Shown here: piece after piece, positions 1-5,872 of the stretch
Numbering within the stretch: position 1 is the first letter of the stretch
Layout of the letters: every line of letters starts with the position of its first letter
DNA from: FEN-1350 sp964386005
GTDB lineage: Bacteria; Planctomycetota; Phycisphaerae; Sedimentisphaerales; Anaerohalosphaeraceae
Direction of reading: 5' to 3'
Assembly (NCBI GenBank): GCA_964386005.1
Contig: CAYLSB010000128.1
Span: 1-7,638 of the forward strand
Length of the DNA: 7,638 nucleotides
Notes under the pieces: model-generated
The model's database searches: none
What the model saw: the letters and a program-made list of their open reading frames with translations, nothing else
What the model was told of the DNA's origin: nothing
Program-made: the position numbers and the translations under genes

Positions 1-353
1 AATGGTCCATGTTCGGCAACGCCGCATAAGGACACTTTTGACGCTGGCATCAAGTCTAATATTGTCTGGCGCGCAGTTTTTTTAGGCCGTTGGTATTAGT
101 ATGACAGTACTAAGCTGTTTTAGAATCCGGGTTTTCATACGAATATCCGGATTTGACCTTCAAGGATCTTCCCGAAATATCAAGACTTTCGAACGATTTA
201 GTGCTGTCATTCGAATTTGTACCAATATCGAATCACATTGTATAACATGCACAAAGATGATGATAATTTAATGCATAAATATGTATAATATTTAATATAC
301 TAATTTGACATTTCTTCATAAAATAATTTTGGTTGGATTATTTTTGATTTTAT

Positions 354-370
354 TTGCATTCTGATTGCAA
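354..370. promoter_or_regulatory. Operator-like dyad, upstream copy (imperfect)
   Basis: TTGCATTCTGATTGCAA is a 17-base dyad centred on 362, with seven of eight base pairs symmetric. It overlaps the only plausible -35 box. It shares the half-site TTGCA with the dyad at 384-400, and the two centres are exactly 30 bp apart, about three helical turns, so both would face the same side of the DNA. Confidence 0.5.
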
Positions 371-384
371 CTATCGTGTATAAT
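354..384 (+). promoter_or_regulatory. Putative sigma-70 promoter of the metal-type operon
   Basis: A perfect TATAAT lies at 379-384. The best -35 candidate is TTGCAT at 354-359 with a long 19-base spacer, so the core promoter is good at -10 and poor at -35. Both elements overlap inverted repeats that look like operators. Transcription would start near 391, leaving a leader of about 125 bases before the ATG at 518. The placement is inferred from sequence only. Confidence 0.5.
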
Positions 385-400
385 TGCAACTGAGTTGCAA
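384..400. promoter_or_regulatory. Operator-like dyad, downstream copy (perfect), Fur/Zur-type geometry
   Basis: TTGCAACTGAGTTGCAA is a perfect dyad, eight bases either side of G392. It begins on the last base of the TATAAT box and would cover the transcription start, a classical repressor position. The inner part, TGCAACT-G-AGTTGCA, has the 7-1-7 geometry of Fur-family sites (Fur, Zur, PerR). The His/Cys-rich products downstream make a Zur-like repressor my first guess. No regulator gene is in the window, so the identity of the protein is not shown. Confidence 0.6.
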
Positions 401-434
401 ATATTGAACGGCTTTACTGAAGTCGGAAATTGAT

Positions 435-509
435 ATGGCATTCAAAGATCGGATGGGAGAGCTGAAAGAACACTCTCCCTTTGCCCTCTTTGGGACCGTA
501 TCCATATAG
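435..509 (+). CDS. Short leader ORF, 24 codons, or gene remnant
   Basis: An ATG at 435 opens a 24-residue frame (starting MAFKDRMGELKEHSPF) that closes at TAG 507-509, eight bases before the ATG of the next gene. A weak GGA lies eight or so bases upstream. The peptide is amphipathic and ends in a hydrophobic FALFGTVSI. It reads like the first residues of a membrane protein whose transmembrane part is missing. It could be a leader peptide coupled to the next gene, the remnant of a deleted gene, or chance. I do not recognise it with confidence. Confidence 0.3.
   Translation: MAFKDRMGELKEHSPFALFGTVSI
455..479 (+). promoter_or_regulatory. Stem-loop in the operon leader
   Basis: GGGAGAG (455-461) pairs perfectly with CTCTCCC (473-479) around an 11-base loop. 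It lies inside the transcribed leader and inside the short leader ORF, so ribosomes reading that ORF would open it. Only three T follow, so it is a weak terminator at best. An attenuation or stability role is speculative. Confidence 0.3.
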
Positions 510-517
510 GCAAGTGA

Positions 518-865
518 ATGCGTCGGCAAGCGTATCTCATTCTGGTTGGGCTGAGTATTTTGGCGTTCGGCTTGAACGCTGCGGGGATTGTGGCAGCGAT
601 CCATGGATTCTCCGGGGATTTATGCCGTCATCAGGATTCCACGCATCATTCAAAGAATCCTTCGGATAAACCCGATTCCTCGCACCATCGATCGGATTGT
701 GCCCTGTGTCAATTGCTTGCTTCGACAACGGGCAAAATCCATCTGATCAACGACGCTTCTGATGAGGGTGTCGAACGATATGTGTTTTGCCTGACCCTTC
801 CGGATGATTCCGTCCATCGATGGATGATCCGACAATACCCCTCCCGCGGACCTCCGGCCCTCTGA
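518..865 (+). CDS. Small membrane-anchored His/Cys-rich protein, DUF2946-like
   Basis: This 115-residue protein has one hydrophobic segment (about 6-28) that acts as a signal anchor or signal peptide, then a polar region dense in possible metal ligands: C36, H38, H43-H44, H56-H57 and a DCALC motif with C61 and C64. It ends in SRGPPAL. The pattern of N-terminal hydrophobic helix, His/Cys segment with a C-x2-C near the middle, and an R-[AG]-P-P tail is what I know from DUF2946 and similar small proteins often found next to metal genes. The ribosome site is poor (AGG at 508-510, seven bases before the ATG), and translation may be coupled to the leader ORF ending at 509. It is the first main gene downstream of the twin-dyad promoter and is followed by a His-rich secreted protein. 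I infer metal binding outside the cytoplasm. The family assignment is by eye. Confidence 0.7.
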   Translation: MRRQAYLILVGLSILAFGLNAAGIVAAIHGFSGDLCRHQDSTHHSKNPSDKPDSSHHRSDCALCQLLASTTGKIHLINDASDEGVERYVFCLTLPDDSVHRWMIRQYPSRGPPAL

Positions 866-878
866 TATATCCTCTTTC

Positions 879-900
879 GACTTGGATACCCATTCAAGTC
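879..900 (+). other. Small inverted repeat between first and second genes
   Basis: GACTTG (879-884) and CAAGTC (895-900) form a 6-bp stem with a 10-base loop in the 75-base gap after the DUF2946-like gene. No T run follows. It could be an mRNA processing or stability hairpin that sets different levels for the first gene and the rest, but it is short enough to be chance. Confidence 0.25.
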
Positions 901-940
901 CAACATCAAAGACACCTTCTGAATAAATCGGAGGTTTATT

Positions 941-1651
941 ATGATGCGCTTACTTTGTGCGCTGGTGGTTTCGTTAGCGGTTCCTGTCACAATGGCCGAA
1001 CTGGAACAGGGACATGGAGACCACGGTCACACTCATATCGGGAGAAATGCCGACGGCCAATGGGGCACTGCGGACGATTCACAGCTTTGGATTTTCGCCA
1101 CGTCGGATCAACCCCTGTGGGACACGATTCACATGGAGCCGACCGGGGACTGGATCGGTGGCAAGCAGATCTATGAAGCCGAACTGGATTGCTGGCACAG
1201 CGCCCATCCGGAATCGGGATTGTTTCAACTTGGAGGTTCCGATCCGGCCGTCATGCCCGACTGGCAAATCTGCCTTCAACGGATTTCGTTTTCCAACCCG
1301 GCATCGTTCTGGATCGAAGATGAGAGCACCGGACGGGAGATCCTCCTCAATGACGGAGACATGTTATCGTTCGGTACGCCCGTCTGGGATGACGATCTGT
1401 TCAATGAACAAGGGACTCTTGGCGCCTGGCATTTTCATATCCACACAGAATTTTTAGCCCTGGCCGATGGGCCCGGCGAGTTATTTTCAGCGACATTCCG
1501 GGTTTTCGATATGGGATCGACCGGCTTTGCTGAATCGGCGGATTACACGATCCATTTTCAAACGATTCCAGAACCGGTAACCCTGACCTTATTATTGATG
1601 GGCGGAATGGTGGTTCGTCGGAATCGATTTCGATGGCCGAATGCGTCGTAG
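941..1651 (+). CDS. His-rich secreted PEP-CTERM protein
   Basis: A 236-residue exported protein. Residues 1-19 are a signal peptide (cleavage after VTMA). The mature N terminus is a His cluster, with H25, H28, H30 and H32 in HGDHGHTHIGRN, followed by DGQWGTADD. Near the C terminus is WHFHIHTEF (H164, H166, H168). The tail is a PEP-CTERM sorting signal: P210-E211-P212, a hydrophobic stretch (213-224) and basic R226-R227, which exosortase recognises for delivery to the cell surface or matrix. GGAGG sits six bases before the ATG. The dockerin protein at 2442 shares both His-containing blocks, so the two are paralogues with different tails. Zinc-repressed PEP-CTERM proteins are known in cyanobacteria (all3515 of Anabaena, from memory). 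I infer a metal-binding surface protein; no enzyme motif is visible. Confidence 0.8.
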   Translation: MMRLLCALVVSLAVPVTMAELEQGHGDHGHTHIGRNADGQWGTADDSQLWIFATSDQPLWDTIHMEPTGDWIGGKQIYEAELDCWHSAHPESGLFQLGGSDPAVMPDWQICLQRISFSNPASFWIEDESTGREILLNDGDMLSFGTPVWDDDLFNEQGTLGAWHFHIHTEFLALADGPGELFSATFRVFDMGSTGFAESADYTIHFQTIPEPVTLTLLLMGGMVVRRNRFRWPNAS

Positions 1652-1660
1652 GGAGATCGT

Positions 1661-2434
1661 ATGAAACCGTCACGATTCGTATTGCCAATATCGTACCGTA
1701 GTGGTCGGGGAGAGGATGCGCTCTCTGACCTGTCGTTTACCTCACGACAATATTCGCAGGCTTTCACGCTGATCGAGCTGCTCGTCGTGATCGCCGTGAT
1801 CGCCTTGTTACTGGGAGCCATGTTGCCCGCCCTGAACAAGGCCAAATCCCTGGCACGAAACCTTCGGTGTGCCAGCAATATGCGCCAATTTGCATTGGCC
1901 CTGAAGGCCTACACTGAGGAACACGACGACCGCTTGCCTCCCAGTTCCTGTCACCTTTCCCGTCCTCAGGATTATTGGCTGAATATTTTGGCGGCGTATT
2001 CCGATGCGCAACTGCTGTATCGCTGTCCTTCGGATCAATCCAAACGGTTTGTGGATTGGAATCGGCCGCTGGACCAGCAGGAAAAGGACCTCAAGTGGTC
2101 CAGTTTCGCGGTCAATTCCCTGATCGATCCATCGTGCAGTTACACCGGCGGACGATACAACAAGCTTTCGGAAATTCGCCATCCGAGATACTGTATTTAT
2201 CTGTGCGAGGCGCCGGATTCATGGACGAGCTACGATCATTTGCATCCCGAAAACTGGGGATCGATCGAAGAGGTCAAGGGCCAGATCGCCTGGGACCGCC
2301 ATAACGGAAAAAGCAACTTTGTTTTTGTGGACGGCCATGCCGAAACGCTGGAAATCGAACAAACCTGGGAATGGCCGGGCGTATGCTTGTGGTTCCCCGG
2401 CTACGCCCCTGGTTGGCCGCCTGAAGAGGAGTAA
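1661..2434 (+). CDS. Type II secretion-type pseudopilin with H-X9-DG motif
   Basis: A 257-residue protein with a prepilin signal: S-Q-A34 then F35-TLIELL with E39 at mature position five, and a hydrophobic helix to about residue 54. Prepilin peptidase would cut before F35 and methylate it. The C-terminal region has the H-X9-DG motif (H214 to D224-G225, ending VFVDGHAETL) found in the very large planctomycete pseudopilin family. Five cysteines follow the helix in the mature domain before residue 185. The pre-cleavage leader of 34 residues is unusually long, but GGGAG at 1651-1655, five bases before the ATG and overlapping the previous stop, supports this start. Only nine bases separate it from the PEP-CTERM gene, so they are cotranscribed. 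Such proteins probably form short periplasmic fibres. In this operon it may help place or display the two His-rich proteins, which is inference. Confidence 0.88.
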   Translation: MKPSRFVLPISYRSGRGEDALSDLSFTSRQYSQAFTLIELLVVIAVIALLLGAMLPALNKAKSLARNLRCASNMRQFALALKAYTEEHDDRLPPSSCHLSRPQDYWLNILAAYSDAQLLYRCPSDQSKRFVDWNRPLDQQEKDLKWSSFAVNSLIDPSCSYTGGRYNKLSEIRHPRYCIYLCEAPDSWTSYDHLHPENWGSIEEVKGQIAWDRHNGKSNFVFVDGHAETLEIEQTWEWPGVCLWFPGYAPGWPPEEE

Positions 2435-2441
2435 TGAAACG

Positions 2442-3266
2442 ATGATCAATCAAACGATACGATTTCAATCCGTCTGTCTTTGGCTCTTGCTGGCGGTTCT
2501 CGTGCCTGCCGCATTTGCCGATTGCCCGCTGGACCACTTTCTCATCGGCCGCAATACCGATGGCATTGTTGGCACGGACGATGATGATCGGCTTTTTTTG
2601 GACTGCACGCAAAAATATCGCCACAGCGATCCCGATCACAGCGGCGATCCGACCTGGTTGCATGGGTATTATCCACTGTACTATAATGCTCGTTACGATC
2701 GCTATCAGATCGGCGAGCCGGGATTTGATCTGATGCGTGGCGATCCGAATCAAAGCCTCGAAGGGATTGCCAATCAGGATTACCGGATCGTGATTCAATG
2801 CGTGGCCGTATCGCCCGGACTGACTGCTCGCAATACGGCGGTCAATGTGTTGATGGAAAAATCAGGCGACTTCTTTGTTCACAGCGAGATGGCCGATCCG
2901 CATGTCCATCTGCAATATCGAGCCCCCACCCCAGCCGATCGGTCCCCGTTGTTCGACCTGCACTGGATGCGGTTTGCCGTGTTCGATGAACGAGGACGAT
3001 ATCAGCCGGCCCCGGAGATTACGGTGGTCTTCGTGCGGGAACCCATGGCGGGCGATCTGTGGGTGGATGATCGAGTCGATCTGGCCGATGCGCTGGAATT
3101 GACTACGGTCTGGCTTCATCCGGGTTCCGGCCGCGTCAATGATTTCCATGAACGGGCCGACACAAATCGGGATGGTCGCGTTGATCTCATGGATCTGGCC
3201 GCTATCACCGAAAACTGGATGGTGAATTGTATTACCAATCCGTCACATTCTGGCTGTGAGAAGTGA
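2442..3266 (+). CDS. Secreted dockerin-repeat protein, paralogue of the PEP-CTERM protein
   Basis: A 274-residue exported protein with a signal peptide (1-26, cleavage after AFA). The mature start has DHFLIGRNTDGIVGTDDDDRL, which matches HTHIGRNADGQWGTADD in the PEP-CTERM protein two genes upstream. The block DPHVHLQYR (H154, H156) through the F-V-R-E-P near 201 aligns with WHFHIHTEF through the IPEP of that protein. In place of a PEP-CTERM tail it ends in a dockerin-type pair of calcium-binding helices (about 203-263): the first is degenerate (VDDRVDLADALEL), the second is canonical (DTNRDGRVDLMDL, then NW). The start at 2442 is preferred because an in-frame upstream ATG lies within the previous gene, while AGGAG at 2427-2431 is ten bases upstream of 2442 and the signal peptide begins there. 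Seven bases separate it from the pseudopilin gene. Role unknown; metal binding is inferred. Confidence 0.82.
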   Translation: MINQTIRFQSVCLWLLLAVLVPAAFADCPLDHFLIGRNTDGIVGTDDDDRLFLDCTQKYRHSDPDHSGDPTWLHGYYPLYYNARYDRYQIGEPGFDLMRGDPNQSLEGIANQDYRIVIQCVAVSPGLTARNTAVNVLMEKSGDFFVHSEMADPHVHLQYRAPTPADRSPLFDLHWMRFAVFDERGRYQPAPEITVVFVREPMAGDLWVDDRVDLADALELTTVWLHPGSGRVNDFHERADTNRDGRVDLMDLAAITENWMVNCITNPSHSGCEK

Positions 3267-3546
3267 ACCATGGGGTTGTTTTCGGAGCGGCTCGATTTTT
3301 CGGACCAGCATCTGGAGGCGAAAATAACGGCCATATTACCTGTACATGTAATACCGCACTTACCCCTTTGCTTCGTACAAACATTAGACTGGTTCTGGTA
3401 TATCCAGATAAATATATCCAGTGCTTTTCGGGAATTTATTCTTCCGATTTTTATTACCGCCAGAAAGACTGGTGGATGAAAATATTCGACGAAGTCGGGC
3501 AGGCCAAACCTGATTTGGAAAGGCCATCCGCTTAACTGGTGGTTGC
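3267..3546. other. Convergent intergenic gap without a credible gene
   Basis: Two operons converge on this stretch. Open frames exist on the plus strand but lack a ribosome site, known motif or sensible composition. I see no strong intrinsic terminator: the best candidates are a short GC element followed by T5 near 3285-3300 and, for the minus-strand operon, CCAAA/TTTGG at 3504-3518. The 20-bp near-palindrome at 3334-3353 and a direct repeat TATATCCAG (3399-3407, 3413-3421) are the only marked structures. Confidence 0.6.
3334..3353. repeat. 20-bp near-perfect palindrome
   Basis: The sequence at 3334-3353 has nine of ten base pairs symmetric (TATTAC left arm, GTAATA right arm, TGTACA core; only C3340/T3347 mismatched). 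It has operator-like length and composition but sits between two converging genes with no promoter assigned to it. It could also fold as a hairpin in the 3' end of the plus-strand mRNA. Confidence 0.4.
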
Positions 3547-4476
3547 TTACTTGGCTTTCATGAGATCTAGAATCTCAGGAGGACGCTTGCCGGAACTGTC
3601 GGCAATTTGACGAAGAGTCTGTTCCGGTTTGGCTTGAATACCAACTTTGGCCAAACGCTCGAGGGCTTGTTTTAACTCGATTTTTTCTGCTGTACAGACT
3701 TCTTGGAGGGTCATACGACCGTAACCGGCCCCCGGCCCAGAGCCGGAAAATCCCGCTCCACCCGGACCACCTCCTCCCCGACCTCCATGACCGGCACCAC
3801 CGCGGCCCTGTTCGGAAATCCCCAGGGCAAGATTGTAAAGCGCGGAAGGAGTAAGGTTATATCGGGCGGCTACCTGGCCGAACAACTCGGTATCCCAGGC
3901 GGCCTGGATTTGACGGGCATCAAGGTTGGCGCGCAGAGTGGCGATATCTCGCTTGGCGACATCGGCCACCTGGGCCAGTGTCAGCAGTTCGGCGTGAGGA
4001 ATGGGGGCCTGCTGCGAGGAATCGTCCCAGATCCGCTTGGCCTTCTCCCGAAGGACAAGCACCTGATTAAACGGGGCAACTTCCGACAGCGTTCCCCACA
4101 GAAGCAAGCCGCAGAGAATCAGGGTGATGATCCATTCAGTTCGCAGGAGCAGGGCATTGGATATCCGGTTACGAAGATAGCTCAATAGAACCCCGCCATT
4201 GAGCCAGATATGGACCAGGGACGTGATGACGAAAAGAGTGGAAAACGACAAATGTACGGCGATCCATTGTTCTTTGCTCAGGCCCAGCAATTGCCAGCCC
4301 GACCAGTTGGCGATTCGGCCGGGAGGAGACAGAAACATCATAACGCCGGAAAAAACAATCGCGACAAAGGAAACTGTAACCACCAACGAAACGAAAGCCC
4401 TAAACTGAAACTTCCAACGGATTGGACATTGATGTTTTGATTCGGTCAAGTTTATCATTGAATTATCTTGTGACAT
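3547..4476 (-). CDS. DUF4405 membrane protein with duplicated helical tail
   Basis: A 309-residue protein from the ATG at 4476. Three hydrophobic helices (about 27-49, 74-92, 112-130) carry the DUF4405 signature: a membrane helix, then PPGR-x3-WSGWQLLGLSKEQW, then H75 and H89 separated by one membrane helix. Two such His residues recall heme-binding cytochrome b folds, which is inference. The soluble tail has two copies of a roughly 50-residue helical unit, TLAQVADVAKRDIATL (about 166-218) and TLQEVCTAEKIELKQAL (about 256-306), joined by a Gly-rich linker (about 224-254). The frame also opens five codons earlier at a TTG (4491), and an ATG at 4458 is possible; no candidate has a good ribosome site. 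It is the last gene of the sigma operon, 45 bases behind the sensor-like gene, so it may be a membrane partner of that protein. Confidence 0.8.
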   Translation of the reverse strand: MSQDNSMINLTESKHQCPIRWKFQFRAFVSLVVTVSFVAIVFSGVMMFLSPPGRIANWSGWQLLGLSKEQWIAVHLSFSTLFVITSLVHIWLNGGVLLSYLRNRISNALLLRTEWIITLILCGLLLWGTLSEVAPFNQVLVLREKAKRIWDDSSQQAPIPHAELLTLAQVADVAKRDIATLRANLDARQIQAAWDTELFGQVAARYNLTPSALYNLALGISEQGRGGAGHGGRGGGGPGGAGFSGSGPGAGYGRMTLQEVCTAEKIELKQALERLAKVGIQAKPEQTLRQIADSSGKRPPEILDLMKAK

Positions 4477-4521
4477 ATACACATTACCCAAAAGAAGGAA
4501 CGGTGGAAAGTTTTATCTTGG

Positions 4522-5433
4522 TTAATTTGTGTTCAGAGTATCTGATTTTGGACTTCCATTTTGCCAGCGACCGCGGCCCGGATCTTGGGACAATCCCATC
4601 AGTTGCTGCTGCTGGGCGGGGCTGAGCAGATTCCGAATGCTCAGGACATATTGAACCGTCCGCTGTTCCAGTTGGGTCTGGAATCTGATCACCTTTTCCA
4701 GGGCTTGACCGATCTGGGCATCTGAACTGGCGGAATCCCGCAGAGATTGAGCCAGTTCGTTATGGGCATCGCGGATTTGCTGAGCCAGTTGTTGTGTATC
4801 GGCCTGGAAGGAGGGGTCCTTCTGGTCAGCAGCCTGTTGCTGGGCATCGGTCAGGCCGAGGGTCGAAGCCCACTGGCCGTAGCGGTGTTGGGCACCGCGT
4901 CCCATGCCCTGACCCCGATAACGGTTTCCCTGCCCCATCCCCTGACCGCGGCGTTGATTGCCTTGTCCCATTCCCTGCCCTCGCTGCGGGTTTCCCCGGC
5001 CAACCAGGTCTGGCTCGGCGGAAAAGGCGGGCGAACAGAGGTTAGTCAACCTCATGCACTGTCCCGGATCTGTATAGCGGCGAACGACGAGCAGGTGACG
5101 AACGACACGGCGCATTAGGTCGTGGTGGGCATCCAGAACTTTGCCGGCCGTGGTCCGGATCGAATCGGCATCAGAGGCGGGATCGGAAATGTGTTCGGCA
5201 AGGGTCTGGCGGTGCATCGACAGGACCTGTGATAACGCCTGCGATTCTTCGGCGAAGCCCGGATCTTGACTTCGTATTTGTTGGCACTGGTTTCGGGAAA
5301 GCCCAAGCCACTGCCGCGTACAATCCATGGTGTCGCGCTGACTGTTCCGGCAGGTCCAGGTCACCGCAAAGGCGCCGGTCCCGGCGAGGAGCATTAACAC
5401 CAGCAATCCAATATGGAAGATTCGCTGTCTCAT
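4522..5433 (-). CDS. Exported protein with two Spy/CnrX-like helical domains
   Basis: A 303-residue protein with a signal peptide or anchor (1-23) and two homologous all-helical domains. Domain one (about 42-133) has WLGLSRNQ, QDPGF at 56-60 and a helix ending near RRYTDPGQ; domain two (about 189-284) has TLGLTDAQ, KDPSF at 205-209 and RNLLSPAQ. The LTxxQ-like motifs and helical layout match Spy/CpxP and CnrX-type periplasmic metal or misfolding sensors, which normally have one such domain. Between them lie three 11-residue Gly/Arg/Gln repeats (147-179). Five cysteines occur in the first half (C28, C38, C50, C126, C133) and none in the second. GAGGAA lies seven bases before the ATG, and four bases separate it from the anti-sigma gene. 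Its place behind a sigma/anti-sigma pair suggests it is the periplasmic sensor or a target of that pair. Confidence 0.78.
   Translation of the reverse strand: MRQRIFHIGLLVLMLLAGTGAFAVTWTCRNSQRDTMDCTRQWLGLSRNQCQQIRSQDPGFAEESQALSQVLSMHRQTLAEHISDPASDADSIRTTAGKVLDAHHDLMRRVVRHLLVVRRYTDPGQCMRLTNLCSPAFSAEPDLVGRGNPQRGQGMGQGNQRRGQGMGQGNRYRGQGMGRGAQHRYGQWASTLGLTDAQQQAADQKDPSFQADTQQLAQQIRDAHNELAQSLRDSASSDAQIGQALEKVIRFQTQLEQRTVQYVLSIRNLLSPAQQQQLMGLSQDPGRGRWQNGSPKSDTLNTN
4897..4995 (-). repeat. Three 33-bp in-frame repeats encoding a Gly-rich linker
   Basis: Three adjacent units encode GNPQRGQGMGQ, GNQRRGQGMGQ and GNRYRGQGMGR (residues 147-179 of the two-domain protein). RGQGMG is invariant and codons vary between copies, so the peptide is kept while the DNA has drifted. 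The repeats join the two sensor-like domains. Confidence 0.85.
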
Positions 5434-5437
5434 GGCA

Positions 5438-5857
5438 TCATTCCTCGGTGTCCCCCGTCAGGAGCGGACTTGCCCAGCCGGTGGGGGAGTTGACGGATAA
5501 CGAGTCCAGATGCATCGCCTCGGAGACCTGTTGGGCCGAGACGGTTCTGTGGACCGGCAGTGCCGACAATACCCCAAGGCCAACTCCGATGAGAATAGAG
5601 GCGGCGATGCGGACTAGGGATTGCGGTTGCCAGAGACGAACTGACCGCTGGGGCCGGGCCTTCCGGAGGATGGCCTCGGTGAGGTCGACTTTGGGCATTT
5701 CGACGGTCCATGTGCCCAGAACCTCCCAGGTTTGCCGGACCTCCTCCAGCCGCAGCCGGCAGGAAGAACAAGCCATGAGGTGCCGGCCGACCTCCGATGA
5801 ATCTATCGGGGGTTGACGCAAGGCATCCAGTATTTGGTTGTCGGAAAGATGTTCCAT
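5438..5857 (-). CDS. Anti-sigma factor with zf-HC2 zinc finger and one membrane helix
   Basis: A 139-residue protein with the layout of ECF anti-sigma factors. The cytoplasmic N-terminal half holds a zinc-binding H-x3-C-x2-C (H26, C30, C33 in GRHLMACSSC) with the usual following helix. A single membrane helix spans about 82-101, leaving a periplasmic tail of some 38 residues without a recognisable fold. Anti-sigma factors of this type hold the sigma factor at the membrane until a signal on the other side releases it. The start is supported by GAGG five bases upstream. It follows the sigma gene by 15 bases and precedes the two-domain exported protein by four, so the three are one transcription unit. 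The short periplasmic tail suggests sensing is done by a partner, most likely the next gene's product. Confidence 0.88.
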   Translation of the reverse strand: MEHLSDNQILDALRQPPIDSSEVGRHLMACSSCRLRLEEVRQTWEVLGTWTVEMPKVDLTEAILRKARPQRSVRLWQPQSLVRIAASILIGVGLGVLSALPVHRTVSAQQVSEAMHLDSLSVNSPTGWASPLLTGDTEE

Positions 5858-5872
5858 AGTGACCTCTTTCAG

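Larger units (their letters stand above)
1..434. other. Non-coding upstream region, AT-rich on the right
   Basis: I see no credible coding region here on either strand. The first 230 bases have mixed composition and hold an inverted repeat, AATCCGG at 124-130 against CCGGATT at 147-153, with a 16-base loop and no T tract, so it is a poor terminator. From about 230 to 410 the sequence becomes strongly AT-rich, as expected for a promoter region, and ends in the dyads and TATAAT box described separately. A second TATAAT occurs at 284-289 but has no matching -35 box. Confidence 0.7.

Noticed and set aside
124..153. AATCCGG/CCGGATT inverted repeat as terminator of a gene to the left
   Set aside because: It has a long loop and no T tract, and no coding sequence reaches it within the window.
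2319..2441. Upstream ATG for the dockerin protein inside the pseudopilin gene
   Set aside because: It overlaps the conserved H-X9-DG coding region and puts 41 residues before a clear signal peptide; 2442 has AGGAG upstream.
3284..3301. Terminator of the plus-strand operon (GC element then T5)
   Set aside because: The GAGCGGCTC stem is too short to fold with a real loop.
3263..3535. 90-residue plus-strand frame in the convergent gap (GTG start), and a 69-residue frame from 3270
   Set aside because: No ribosome site, no domain or export signal, odd composition, and they lie in AT-rich intergenic sequence. GTGA overlap with the dockerin stop is suggestive but not enough.
4897..4995. CRISPR-like array from regular 33-bp repeats
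   Set aside because: The repeats are adjacent without spacers and encode an in-frame protein linker with codon drift.
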